Below are positions 34,983-46,617 of a DNA stretch of 64,000 bases, in pieces. How positions within the stretch are numbered: position 1 is the stretch's first letter; every line of letters starts with the position of its first letter. The notes under the pieces are model-generated. The model did not search any database and was not told the origin of the DNA. It saw nothing but the letters and a program-made list of their open reading frames with translations. Origin of the DNA: Zizania palustris (Eukaryota; Streptophyta; Magnoliopsida; Poales; Poaceae); contig JAAALK010000286.1 of assembly GCA_019279435.1 (NCBI GenBank), forward strand, positions 51,098,289 to 51,162,288. Direction: 5' to 3'. The position numbers were made by a program, and so were the translations under genes.

Positions 34983-35056
34983 GTCTGGGTGGTGTAGTTG
35001 GTTATCACGTTAGTCTCACACACTAAAGGTCCCCAGTTCGAACCTGGGCTCAGACA
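34983..35056 (+). tRNA. tRNA-Val (anticodon CAC)
   Basis: The sequence folds into a cloverleaf of 74 nt. The acceptor stem pairs GTCTGGG with CTCAGAC. The D-arm is GTGTAGTTGGTTATCAC. The anticodon stem pairs TTAGT with ACTAA around the loop CTCACAC (anticodon CAC), and the T-arm is CCCCAGTTCGAACCTGGG. The discriminator base is A. The internal A box and the B box (GTTCGAACC) are intact, so it can be transcribed by RNA polymerase III. Compared with a typical plant tRNA-Val the anticodon stem and acceptor differ at several positions, so it may be a minor or diverged copy. Confidence 0.92.
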
Positions 35057-35058
35057 CA

Positions 35059-35066
35059 TTTTTTTT
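35059..35066 (+). terminator. RNA polymerase III terminator (T8)
   Basis: A run of eight T residues begins three bases after the tRNA 3' end, the usual Pol III stop signal. Confidence 0.85.
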
Positions 35067-35067
35067 A

Positions 35068-35350
35068 ATTTCGGTTCGTTCAACGTTGTCTCTCTAACAA
35101 CACTTTTTGTGTATTTTTTTTGTAATTTTTTTCTCGTCGTTCAACGTGGTCTCTAACAACATATCACCGTACTGCATTCTCAGCTGGTTTGGCTGCCTAC
35201 ATCTCTGACTTGCGGACATGCCTACAGAACAACACATCATCTGGCGACCAAGCGAGCCACTTGAGATCAAACCAACCCAGATGTAAATCCTCCCCCATCC
35301 ACCCACCCAGCAGGCTGCCCCATTACCAGCGTGACTGGTTGAGCTACCCA
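35068..35350 (-). mobile_element. Candidate tRNA-derived SINE (minus strand) with duplicated 3' tail
   Basis: On the minus strand, starting near 35350, there is an A-box-like TAGCTCAACCAG, then a B-box-like GGTTTGATCTC about 70 bp later, then an unrelated body and an A-rich tail (GACGAGAAAAAAATTAC). The segment just before the tail, GTTAGAGACCACGTTGAACG, is present a second time (about 35070-35104) followed by another A-rich end, as if two 3' ends lie in tandem. Box spacing is longer than in a tRNA, as in SINEs. No clear target duplication was found and the B box is imperfect, so this is tentative. Confidence 0.35.
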
Positions 35351-36324
35351 ATGTACGGTCTTGCTAATCTGTATTTACGTCATATTATCTTAATATTATT
35401 ATTTTTTTACTCTTACAACACACGAGCACTTAGTTAAGTTTCAATGAAGCCCTCAAAACGGTGCTTCTTATTATATATATTATTTTAAAAGAAGTTAGAG
35501 ACAGCAAGTCTATTATTACCACTGTTCCTCGTAACAAGTCAAAACACTTTGGTTTTAACTTTACGCATCGCTATTTGTATAATATTATTTTATTGTTTTA
35601 ATTAAGTTTCAACAAAGGAAGCAAAGGAGCCGTCACCTGTTAGCGATGAATTAACTGCCCCAAAAATAATGGATCCGTGCAAAGGGGAAGCCCTGAAGCA
35701 AAGCACACGGGGTATACGACTATACGTACACAAGTACGCCTCCCCTCGACCTCACCATCAACCGCTGCCGTGATTATTATCAGTTGAGCGGCGATTAATC
35801 AATTAACCGATTGATTTTATGGATCGATCGGGCGACCGATACCGAGCGATCTTTCTTTTATTATTATTATTATTCGCAGGAGAGGTTGGAGGTTGGAGCG
35901 GCCGACGCCAACAGAAACGGGACTAATTCAAAAAGAAATCAGAGCGTTTCTTTTAGTATTTTAAACTGGAGGTTAGGCCGAACGGAGGAAACCCAAGTGT
36001 GGAAGAGCTCCTAAACTAGGAAGACCACTTCATTTCAAGCTTACCTTATGCTTAAGTTTTAAGTTCAATCACGTTACCTTAGTAAACTCCGTTTTAGATT
36101 ATAAGGCCATTTCCCATGCGCCGTTTATAGAAGTGCTTAGATAAAAAAATCTGTTTTTTTTGGACCGGGAAGCTTCGTCGTTGGAGGCGATGCTACATCA
36201 GGCACCGATGCTTCAGCGGCGCTTTAGCCGAAGAACACTCGCCCGCCCAAGAAAGCCAACCAAGAAATCAATCCTCCAGAACTCCAGCACCAACAAAATC
36301 ATCTGTTTATTTGGTTTTAAGCCC
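35351..36324. other. Intergenic sequence with an (ATT)n microsatellite
   Basis: AT-rich sequence with a TTA/ATT run near 35855-35875. No gene is supported. Confidence 0.5.
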
Positions 36325-36555
36325 ATGGTGACGGTGGAGGTGTCGGCGACGCAGCATGCAGCACCAACGGCGGCTACCGGCGATGGCACACGGATGCTGA
36401 AGATAGGATTACCTATCGGTTTCCGCTTCTGCATGGCTGACGAGGAGTTGCTGCTGCACTACCTCCACCGTGAGGACCTCTCCTCCCCCTTCCCTGTCGA
36501 CATCGCCCTCATGCCAACTTCGTCCATCCATTTCAATCCCCCCATTCAGCAATAG
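36325..36555 (+). pseudogene. Truncated NAC-domain fragment
   Basis: An ORF of 76 residues from the ATG at 36325 contains LPIGFRFCMADEELLLHYL, followed by SSPFPVDIA (36409-36507). This matches the first subdomain of the plant NAC transcription-factor DNA-binding domain (typically LPPGFRFxPTDEELxxxYL). The second proline of the LPPGFRF motif is replaced by isoleucine and the PTDEE box reads MADEE. After PVDIA the sequence departs from the family and stops at 36553-36555, so subdomains B to E and any activation region are missing. An upstream in-frame extension to 36160 has no similarity. I read it as a decayed or transposon-captured exon fragment rather than a working regulator. Confidence 0.72.
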
Positions 36556-36788
36556 AAGTAGCAAGAGCGCTACAGGAAACAAACACAGCGGCATCACAAG
36601 AAGAAAATCTAAGTAGGGAAGAACTCACATAAAATTATGAAGAGGGAAGTGAAGGAGGAAAGAGGAATGCAGCTTAAGCACCTATTGATAGCACCCTGCA
36701 TTAGAAAGTAAAACTCCTAAATAAAGTGATTATCACTTTTTATTATTTTAGCACCTGATTAAGCACTTATGCATTGGAGGTGCCCTAA

Positions 36789-37132
36789 GGCTATTCACAA
36801 TGGTGAGTTTCATAACACTATTTCTTAAAAGTCCACATTAGCTTTGCAACTGAATGAAATATCTTCTCTCAATGGAGAGTTTTATTTCACTATTTCCTAG
36901 TCTAATCAGTGTAATTAAATGTAGCTAGCTCTCATGAAATACCCTCTCTGATGAAACGATTTGGCTCTTAGTGGATGTTTTATTTTGTTTCATCCGTCTT
37001 GGAAATGGGTTAGCACCATGTCATGATAATGAAACTACTTTCTTCTCTTCCCTCATTAATTAAATGTCATGTCAACAAAAAAATATGATGTGTCATAGTA
37101 ATTAATACCGTGAAACCCCATTGTGAATAGGC
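36789..37132. mobile_element. Tourist-like MITE with TAA target duplication
   Basis: A 344-bp element with ends GGCTATTCACAATGG and CCATTGTGAATAGGC, nearly perfect inverted repeats, flanked by TAA at 36786-36788 and 37133-37135. The copy at 19918-20268 belongs to the same family. No coding capacity. Confidence 0.87.
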
Positions 37133-37779
37133 TAACAATCCAGTTTTTTCACAAGCTGAAATAAACAAAGTAACTTATTCTGTCAACTTACTATGATCTA
37201 AAGGGCAGATTATAACAATCAATAAGCTAGTAGAATCCAATTTTTTTATATAAATTAGATTTTTATAAAACAAACATACACTTAATATTTTTATGTAAAA
37301 CTTATTTTAAAAATCTTTATTTATTTTTAATATTAAATTTATTTATTTAAATTGTTTTAATAATTATCACCAATCTTATGTTTGCCCATTTTCATCTTTA
37401 CGGCATGTTTCAAACGCCCTGACGACCACTGCTCTCCCCCACGCATCTCCTTCTCCCCCGCGTCCTCCTACTACCTCCACCTCCGCCTCCGCCTCCACCT
37501 CGTCGGCTCTACCAAACCATAATCATTAACGCGTCGCCTGCCTCGATCTGCGGCCGCGGTCGCCGAGCCCGCACGCCGACGCGCGGCAGGTCCGGTCGTG
37601 GGTGGGTCCAGCGCGGTCGGCCCGGTCCGTCACGGAGGCGCTGCGCGGCGCGAGTGGGGGGGACGCGGAGGCGGGGTGGATTCGTGGAGGGGCGATGAGG
37701 TGGAGGGTGGCTGCTGCCGCGGGGCGGTGACTAAGCGGCGAGGGGCGCTGCTGCTTGCTGCGGCTGCGGGCGGACGTAC
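37133..37779. promoter_or_regulatory. Upstream region and 5' UTR of the M8 metalloprotease gene
   Basis: AT-rich until about 37400, then strongly GC-rich with a pyrimidine-rich CTCC/CCACCTCCGC stretch at 37430-37510, as in many grass promoters and 5' leaders. The transcription start cannot be placed from sequence. A probable non-coding first exon ends at 37842 (GAG before GTGAGC), with its partner acceptor at 38180. Confidence 0.5.
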
Positions 37780-38225
37780 ATGGAGGACGGGGCGTCGCCC
37801 GGCGGCGTGTGCGGGAGGGTGCTTTGGCTTGCTAGCGTCGAGGTGAGCTGCTTCGATCCGGTAGGGTTTTGGTGGGTGCATGGGATGAGTAGCTTGGGTT
37901 GGTGGATTTGGGGCGAAATGGTCGGGGAATTCGCGGGGTTTGAGGTTTCTATGGCCACATTTGGTATGAATCGATGCGCATTTCAGGTTATGGATGACGA
38001 CTCCAGATATTCGGCTTTCTCTGGTGTAGGGTTTTACTGTTTTGCTGCGATTTTTTTTTTTGGTATTTCGGTAGAAATTAAACAAATGAAGCAAATAGAT
38101 CAAAATTTGGACTGCCTGGGTGTCTGGGTGGACTGCGTGCTGTTTGCTCTTAAAATTTGCTAACATTTGAGCTCTCTTAGGCGACGCCACGGTCATGTCC
38201 ATTGCAAGGAGCTGCCAATATTTGA
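37780..38225 (+). other. Upstream ORF overlapping the M8 start, spliced across the 5' UTR intron
   Basis: If the leader intron 37843-38180 is removed, an ATG at 37780 opens a 35-codon ORF (37780-37842 plus 38181-38225) that ends with TGA after the main ATG at 38195, in another frame. Such an overlapping uORF would be expected to reduce initiation at the main start. This depends on the inferred splice sites and on the transcript starting upstream of 37780. Confidence 0.45.
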
Positions 38226-41200
38226 CTCTTACATGTTTGCTTGTGCTGCAGATTATTTTCATTCTATTCCTGACTCAAGGAGTCAGCTCAAAATCCCATG
38301 ATGGCAAAGCATTGCCTGTGCAAGGTGTGGATGCTGGAGAGAATGATGCTTACCTTAGCCATTCCTGCATCCATGATGAAATACTGCATCAGCGGCAGCG
38401 ATCTGGGCGGAAGGAGTACTCTGTCATGCCACAAGTCTACCATGAACGCATAGAGAAAGTGGAACGGCTAAGAGGAAGACATTTGCTTGGGGTGTCATCT
38501 TGGCATGCTCCCCAGAGGAATGTCAAGAAGCCAATACGGATTTATCTCAACTATGATGCTGTTGGGCACTCACCTGACAGGGACTGTAAAACTGTTGGTG
38601 ACATTGTGAAGGTAGGTTTAGTTATTCATTGCGTTGGCATCTGCTTTATTGGTTAGGTATATTTGTTAAGTTTATTGTTTCTTTATGTTAGCTTGGTGAA
38701 CCCCCTGTACCATCAACACCAGGAACACCTGTCTGTGATCCTCATGGAGACCCACCATTGGTGGGAGATTGCTGGTACAATTGCACCTTTGAGGATATAG
38801 CTGGGGAGGATAAGAAGCAGCGGCTTCGGAAGGTTCATTCTTATGCTTTTGGTGGTTTCTGTCTGCCACTTCAGTTTGCTATGCATCATGACTTGAAAAA
38901 CATAATCTGCCCACGATCTCAACTGTGATAGAATATACAATGCTAGTCCCTTGTGTTATTGATATCTTGGTTTGTATGCTGAATTGAATCATTGAACAGG
39001 CTCTGGGACAGACAGTAGAGTGGTTCAGAAAAGCCTTAGCTGTTGAACCTGTCAAGGGGAACCTTCGGCTCAGTGGGTACTCTGCTTGTGGTCAGGATGG
39101 AGGTGTACAGCTCCCCCATGCATATATCGAAGGTAATTTATCATTATGATTAGGGATGACAATGGACCCTTTTCCCGCCAAGTCGCCAACCTAAGTAATT
39201 TCTGCTATTAGGGAATGGGGGCCCAGGGGGGGTGCCTCTCTATCTCCACTGATCCACTCCTTGCCATATCCTGATGTATATGCTCATGTGTGTGTGTGTA
39301 CATTGATGTGTCTACACTACACATCTAAAATTTGTATGGTAAACATCTACGTTCACATATTTTCATGTGATTATTACTATATGCTTTGTTTAATACTATT
39401 CCATCATCATAAGTTTGTTGTTTGTACTTACCATGTGAGAAACTTATGAAACAAATTGATTTTCATTCTAATTTTGGTCTCAATCCCATAAATTTCCTGA
39501 TGGGGATGAGGATGAGAGAAATGGTGTCCCCATTACTAAATGGGGATGGGAACTGGGAAGGCATTATCTGTAGGGATTAGGGAATAGACCCACTGTTATC
39601 CCTTATTATAAAGCGCATTTTGATAGTAGTATCTGCTGATTCTTATTGTCATATAATTATATAAATATTTCTTAAATTGCAGATGGTGTTGCCAATGCTG
39701 ATTTAGTACTCTTAGTGACAACTAGACCAACAACAGGCAACACCCTTGCATGGGCTGTGGCCTGTGAACGTGACCAATGGGGTCGTGCAATTGCAGGTTT
39801 GTGCAAGTCCTCACACTTTTGTGTAGCAACATCACACATGGAATATTTGTAAGGTTCCTTTGAAATAACATGTGTGCCATTTCACATTTTCTCCTTTAGG
39901 ACACGTTAATGTGGCTCCTCGTCATTTGACAGCTGAAGCAGAAACATTACTTTCGGCCACTTTGATACATGAGGTCATGCATGTTCTAGGCTTTGATCCT
40001 CATGCCTTCACACATTTTCGTGATGAAAGGAAAAGGAGGCGTAGTCAGGTAATCAGCAATGTATTTCCTCACTGTATTGGTGTGGTCCATTTATTTCCTT
40101 TTAACGGATATTCAATGCTCAAAACCTGAGCTGATCCCTTAATGATAGTTATGTTATGTGTAACATTCTAAACCCCGTAGCCTGAGTTGTGACATAATAT
40201 TAAGCATGGGAAGAAAGGCCCTGTAAATTTGTGTTGCCATGTTGGCATGTGTGGTGAAATGAACTCCAAAGATGTAATGGGAATATGGGATATTTCTCGG
40301 TGCTTTCAATTTTATGGCAGCATGAATATTTTTGTGGGATTTAGTTGCATGATAACTGATGCTTCCTTGGTTGGTGGGGCTGGCCAAAAGGTTATTTTAG
40401 TCCCAAACTTGAGGAAAGGGTTAGTATATTGAGAAGTAATCTCAATCTTGAATCACCCCGTCATTTGTCACTTTGTCAGAAAACAACCTAGACAACTGCA
40501 CTTGTTGATGTGCATTGACGGACTTTGACAAGCTCTGCACAGCTGCCCAGTGTGTTTTGGTTACCTGTAGCTTGAATGCTTCCCTCCACTAGCTCAGGCC
40601 TTTGCACCAGTCTCAGCATATTCACATATCTCTCTTCAGGTAACTGTTCAGGCTTTGGATGAAAAACTTGGAAGATTGGTCACTCGTGTTGTCCTTCCAC
40701 GGGTTGTCATGCAATCTAGGCATCATTATGGTGTAAGTTATTAATAAAGATCTTAGAACTATATTATTTTTTAAGTCATCTCTAATTGCCGTTGTTTAGC
40801 ATCTCTCCATTTTATGCTCCTTAGGAAAAAAAATGATTCATTTAAACTGACCAATTTCTTGACTGTGTTAGGCATTTTCCCAAAACTTTACTGGGTTGGA
40901 ACTGGAAGATGGTGGAGGCAGGGGTACATCAGGTACATTAATATAATTTGATATTTGTATTTATTACCAATTGTTGGTATTATACATGTTCGAGAATACC
41001 TGTGTTCCTTTCCCATATTTACTGAGATTTTCCATACAAACAGGTTCACATTGGGAGAAAAGGCTTTTAATGAATGAGATCATGACAGGGTCAGTAGATA
41101 CAAGATCAGTGGTTTCAAAGATGACTTTGGCATTACTGGAGGACAGCGGGTGGTATCAAGCTAATTATAGCATGGCTGAGCACTTAGATTGGGGTCGAAA

Positions 41201-44200
41201 TCAGGGAACAGAGTTTGTTATATCTCCATGCAATTTGTGGAAAGGGGCATACCACTGCAATACAACACAATTATCAGGATGCACATATAATAGGGAGGCA
41301 GAAGGTTATTGCCCTATAGTAAGCTATAGTGGGGACTTGCCCAAATGGGCTCAATATTTCCCTCAAGCTAATAAAGGTATGGCTATGTTACATTTTGTGA
41401 TGTCCTATCATAATTTATTGCCTTTTTAACATTATACTAAGTGCTAAAATATTATTTGGAAACTTTAAGTGTTTGACCTTCCCTGTTTAACCCAACCAAG
41501 TTGGATTGTGGAACCCAACCAAGTTGGATTGTGGAAATCAAGGTGAGTGAGTGTAGACATAGTGGAAGATTAAAGGGATAGTAATATAGTATTGTTTGTT
41601 TGCACATAGGTAGTGGCTTAGTGCCCGGTTGGTAATATAGGGGATCTGCCGGTGCCGGACACTCATGCACTGAACATTACACCTACAAGGGGATAAACAT
41701 GCAAAGGGTACAAAATTTCCTTTGCTTTACCTGCTGCTTGCCAAAAGATTACCCAATCAGAGAGCGGTTTGGTTTACCTAATCAGAGGTGATCTGAGTAG
41801 CTCTAGCAGGGAATAATTTTTGAACTATCTCTGGGATTAGTGAATCAAGTGTGTTTTTTTGGAAGTCCCCCTCAAAGTTTTCATATTATGGATCTGTTTG
41901 GTTCAGATTTTTGAACCAGCTTCTTGGCTCGGAAGCTGGAATCTGAACCAAACAATTCTTTTGGGCACCTAGCTTTTTCAGAATCTACAGATTTTCGCAG
42001 TACAAACAGGAAGTTGGGGGTACCCCAGATTCCTCAGATTCTCGCTGTCAGCTTTTGGTGGAAATTACACACCTTTGCCATTAATGAAATACTCTTTCTG
42101 TTGATACATAGTACTTGAAACTAAATAGTTTTCTAAGAATAAAAGTTAATATATAATTGTTGGAAAACATAAATACATTTCAGTTATAAATAATTTCGTT
42201 TTAGTTTTTATTGCAATAATGATCTAAATGCACATAATTAAATAAGTCAGTGTTTTATATTGAGAGTGCACTTACTGATATTTACTATAAAACATAAATC
42301 CACAGCTACTCCAATCAAACAACTTTCCAGCTTTTTCACAACTTATAGTAGCTTTTCTACAACCCATAGTTCACATTAGCTTTTTTTAGAATCCACGGCT
42401 CAACCAAACACACCCTATATATGTTCCTCACCTTTTTCTGATAAAGTACCCTTGATTATTTCTATGTTTCAGCAAGTTGTGCTAAGTGCTCTCCCTATAT
42501 GAAACCAAATTCCATGCATGCAGGTGGTCAGTCTTCATTAGCAGATTACTGTATGTATTATGTTGCTTATTCAGATGGTTCATGCACTGATGTAAATAGT
42601 GCACGCACACCTGACAGAATGTTAGGTGAAGTGCGAGGAAGTAATTCAAGGTGAGACTGCAGACAATAAGTTGGGTTGTGCTCATTTTACTACATGTCAT
42701 TCCACAATTTTGATTATTGATGGAAGTTTGTTTTGCTAATGACCAGGTGTATGGCTTCAACACTAGTGCGCACTGGGTTTGTTCGTGGATCTATGACACA
42801 GGGAAATGGCTGTTATCAGCATCGCTGCACAAATAACTCCTTAGAAGTTAGTACTACTTTCTTAATGTATCAGTTTCTTTCCTCAAGAGTACACTTACAT
42901 GATCAGCACTCAGCATCCCATCAAACTGAGAGTTGATGCATCTCTTGTTTCTGTGATAATTTCTGGCCCATTCGTCCCTTTTCTCTAAAGAGCTTTTAAC
43001 CAAGCACCATCAACTTCTATTTTATGATATATTTTCATCATAACTACCATAAATACACCTATAGAGCAGTAATAACATGTTCTGCATTTTTGGGTGATTA
43101 CCCTCTTCATTCAGAAATATCTGGTGTATTTTGACTTTACCTAAGGATTAAGATGGGGTAAAATTGAAAAGGCATGGGGAAAATGACTTAATTGACCTTG
43201 TGATTGTCTTGAAAATGAAAGAAAAATATCTATTGTGGGTGACCATGAATAAACACATACAACAAGGAGAATAAACAGAGGCATACTAGATCAAAACTTG
43301 TTAAATCTACATGCAAGCCTTATATTTAGTTATTTTTGAACAAACCATTGAACCTATAGGCTTTATATTTCAAACCACGTGTAGTATTAAATAATGATGG
43401 TGGTACTTCCAACTGTGTGAATTGTTTTCACGTTCTTTTTGAGCTACATCCTTATATGCTAGTGTTTTCTGTTGTAGCTGCATCAGAGTTTCCCAAGTAA
43501 CTAATCATGCATCATTTTCTTTTGTCAAGTCAGCAGTGTTGCCAGCTTTGGCTAAATTGTCTTTTGCATTATTCTAAACATTCTTACTGTTTAGGTTGCT
43601 GTTGATGGGATCTGGAAGTCATGTCCAGAAACTGGTGGATCTGTTCAGTTCCCAGGGTTTAATGGTGAGAGTTGTTATTTAAGGTGTATTAGATCAAAGC
43701 TCGTTTCTTTTAGTTCTTACATTAGCTAATTTTGTGCTGAAGGGGAGTTGATTTGCCCAGCCTATCATGAGTTGTGTAACACTGTACCAGTCCCAGTAAA
43801 TGGCCAGTGTCCCAAGTCTTGCAGTTTTAATGGTGACTGCATTGATGGAACCTGCCACTGCTTCCCTGGGTTTCACGGCCATGACTGCAGCAGAAGTGAG
43901 TATAGGGTTTTATGCCACCAGCCACCCTTCATTTTTATTGAACCAATGCTCGCCTTCAAGGTGTATATTTTTTGTTCTATAGTTATCAAGCTTTTCAGCA
44001 CAAGTTCTCAAATCTTGTATTTTGAAAAGATTTATGGATAATCTAGATGTTGAAGTAGAATATTTTATATGGTCAAGTAGTTTCTCAAAGTAGTAGTTTA
44101 TTGTTGTTCCTGCTTCATATATGGCTTATATGCACATATATACTGTGAAAAATCTCTTGTTTCTTGTGGAACCTGCATTGTGAATGGGAGGATAATGTTT

Positions 44201-45797
44201 TTTGTGGCCCTCGGCTGTTATTTCCTTCAAAATTGGCAGGATTGCTTTCCTGACATGTTGGAGTATTCGTTCTGTTATATAGTTCACGTTTTCACTGACA
44301 TATTGGTTTGGTATGCAGGATCTTGTCCATCTAAGTGCACTGGTCATGGTGTATGCAAAACTAATGGGATCTGTGAATGTGAAAGTGGATGGACTGGGAT
44401 TGACTGCTCAACAGGTGAAACTTAATTAGTACTGAAGTTTTATGCTGAAGATAAAGATGCACACGTCCATTACATACACTTGTTGGATTCCTAAGTATTA
44501 GGAGCATGGTGAAAGCTTGAAGGGTTTTGTTGCCAATTGTCACATATTAAATTAATGCATTTTAACGAGCACATAACCCCTTACTATTTATGCTTCAAAG
44601 TTGTTGCTTTGCTCTTATTTGCAAAAAATAATGCCACATTTTCTTTTTATGCAGCTGTTTGTGATGAGCAGTGTAGTTTGCACGGAGGAGTTTGTGATAA
44701 TGGTAAATGTGAGTTCCGCTGTTCAGATTATGCAGGCTACACATGTCAGAAGGGTTCTGCAATACTGCCCAGCCTGTCAATGTGCCATGATGTACTTGTT
44801 AGAGATGCTGATGGGCAGCATTGTGCACCAAGTGAACTCAGTATACTACAACAGCTTGAAGCAGTGGTTCTTGTGCCAAATTACAATAGGTTGATGCCAA
44901 GCGGGCGGACATTCCTTAATTTCTTTAATAATGCCAATTGTGCAGCAGCTGCAAAGCGATTGGCCTGCTGGGTACTACTACCTTGAACCATTTCTTTAAT
45001 ATTTATGTCATGAACTTTTGCTGATCTTTTAGATGTTCTACCTTCAACTTGCATGCACAATATAAGATTTTGTTGTCTCCCATTGCTGTTTTCAACAAGC
45101 ATAATGCATTAAGGAGCACAGCTTACTTGAATATATATAAATACAAGAACTAATCTATTGTATTGTTTAAACACGGGGAAAGTAATTTCACCATGTTCAG
45201 TGTCAATGATTCTAGAATAAGGGAGATCTACACCATCAATTGGAGTGGATCGATATTATAACAGTTTAGATCAATTGAATATATGTTAAAGCTCTACTAC
45301 AATTGAGTGATGAATACAATTGTACATTTTCAGAACAAACCAGAGGACAGTATATAGCAAAGAAAATTCTACTTTGTATAGACCATCTAGTCCCATGCAA
45401 TTGTGCTCCAGTTTGGCTAGCTTACCTTATGCCTAAAATAGTAAAGCTATTTAAGCCAATTTTCTGTCTGGCAGTGCCTCGTTCTTATATCCATACCTAT
45501 TTGGCTGGCTTTACTGTTGATAGCAATAATATGTGGAGAAATAACTTGTTCTGGCTAAACTCCTGTCTTCAGATCTCAATTCAAAGGTGCGACGAAGATG
45601 GGGACAACAGGCTTCGGGTATGCTACTCTGCATGTGAGTTGTACAATACAGCATGCGGGGCGGGTCTTGATTGCTCGGACCAGACCCTCTTTAGCAAGAG
45701 GGAAGAAGAGGAAAAGGGTGTTCCATGCACTGGATATGGCGAGAAGAAATCTTTCTGGCGAATGACTATAACTTCTCCCAGCGTTTCTTCCCAATGA
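38195..45797 (+). CDS. Leishmanolysin-like (peptidase M8) zinc metalloprotease with EGF-like modules, 15 coding exons
   Basis: Exons: 38195-38611, 38692-38832, 39000-39132, 39683-39796, 39900-40048, 40640-40732, 40872-40932, 41044-41376, 42524-42650, 42747-42846, 43595-43664, 43743-43895, 44319-44414, 44655-44971, 45573-45797. They total 2529 nt, 842 residues. The N-terminus has a hydrophobic signal or anchor ([17 protein letters not shown]). The zinc site is HEVMH at 292-296; the third histidine is His372 in GSHWEKR and the Met-turn is MNEIMTG with Met383, the spacing typical of M8 metzincins. Cysteine-rich EGF-like modules follow at roughly 600-695 ([44 protein letters not shown]). Plants usually have a single such gene; animal invadolysin acts in cell division and lipid droplets, but the plant role is poorly known. 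Introns 3 and 8 carry MITEs. No C-terminal membrane segment is visible. Confidence 0.94.
39153..39602. mobile_element. MITE in intron 3 of the M8 gene, ends GGGATGACAATGG / CTGTTATCCC, TTA duplication
   Basis: A 450-bp element flanked by TTA at 39150-39152 and 39603-39605. The TAGGGATGACAAT type of end recurs at about 57399 and, as TAGGGGTGGCAAT, at 53594 and 63102, marking a dispersed family. No coding capacity. Confidence 0.7.
41890..42415. mobile_element. Tourist-like element in intron 8 of the M8 gene
   Basis: The ends GGATCTGTTTGGTTCAG and CAACCAAACACACCC are inverted and resemble those of the element at 16322-17064. The flanks show TAT at 41887-41889 and 42416-42418. About 526 bp, without an ORF. 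The TAT duplication departs from the usual TTA/TAA, so the exact ends may be off by a base or two. Confidence 0.68.
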
Positions 45798-46617
45798 TAG
45801 CTCTGGCTGCAGCTCAGAGATTGTGTAAAATATAAATGGCGATGACCTTTCCATATTCATTTTTTTTTTGGCCAATACTTTCCAATTGTAGGATACAGAA
45901 AGTAGTGGTCCATTTCACCGGGCACCTGAAGGATGGGTGCCTGGTTTATAAGCAGTGTTGGGGAGGGCTCTTTGTTTCTAGAAGTAGTCTGACTGGTAGA
46001 GGGGGGAGGGGGAAGCTGAAGCCTGAAGGTGGACGGTAGATTTCTGTCTTTTTCTTAGTATCAGAATCAGTGAACTAGTGAAGGGAATGTAAAGGTCCAC
46101 GTGTGTTGTAACCCGTGATCCATCATTAACAGAGGATCTCAGTGAGAGCCCCTATGTTGTCTTGTGTGCTCAGCTGTTGCGCTGTTGTTCATATTCGTGC
46201 ATCACTGGAATTTTAATACGGCGTCTCAGGCTTTTCTTGTCAGGGTCAAATTCATGAAAGAAGAATGGTGTTGCCCTTTGCATTGCACTGAAGTTTCAGA
46301 ATGATACGGCGGGTGAGGATTTGGCTTGGCGGGTGTATGAAGTATGATAATGTTTCTCACCACACCTCGTTTCCTATCCTTTTTTTTATGGAGGTATCTT
46401 GGTTCTTGGAAGCCGGCAGTGATTATATGTCCTTGCTATCTCTGTGATCGTTAAATTGTTTTCTGCAGAGTTGCATAAAAACCACGTTTCAAAAACACCT
46501 GAAGAGAGGAGGTGGGTAGGTTTACCTCGATTTCCACGTGTCGTAACTGAACTAACAAACTCCGTCTCGTCTTCAATATCCACTGGTCATGCAGCAATTG
46601 CGCTGATTCCCGCAGCC
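45798..46617. other. Intergenic sequence between the M8 and GT77 genes
   Basis: It includes the M8 3' UTR and, toward 46450-46617, the likely promoter and 5' UTR of the next gene. No other feature is recognised. Confidence 0.5.

Noticed and set aside
35165..35345. A second tRNA gene on the minus strand
   Set aside because: A-box and B-box-like motifs are present but no cloverleaf stems form and the spacing is too long; kept only as a SINE candidate.
37630..38262. 210-codon minus-strand ORF across the M8 leader
   Set aside because: No family resemblance; it overlaps the start and signal segment of the M8 gene and its GC-rich leader.
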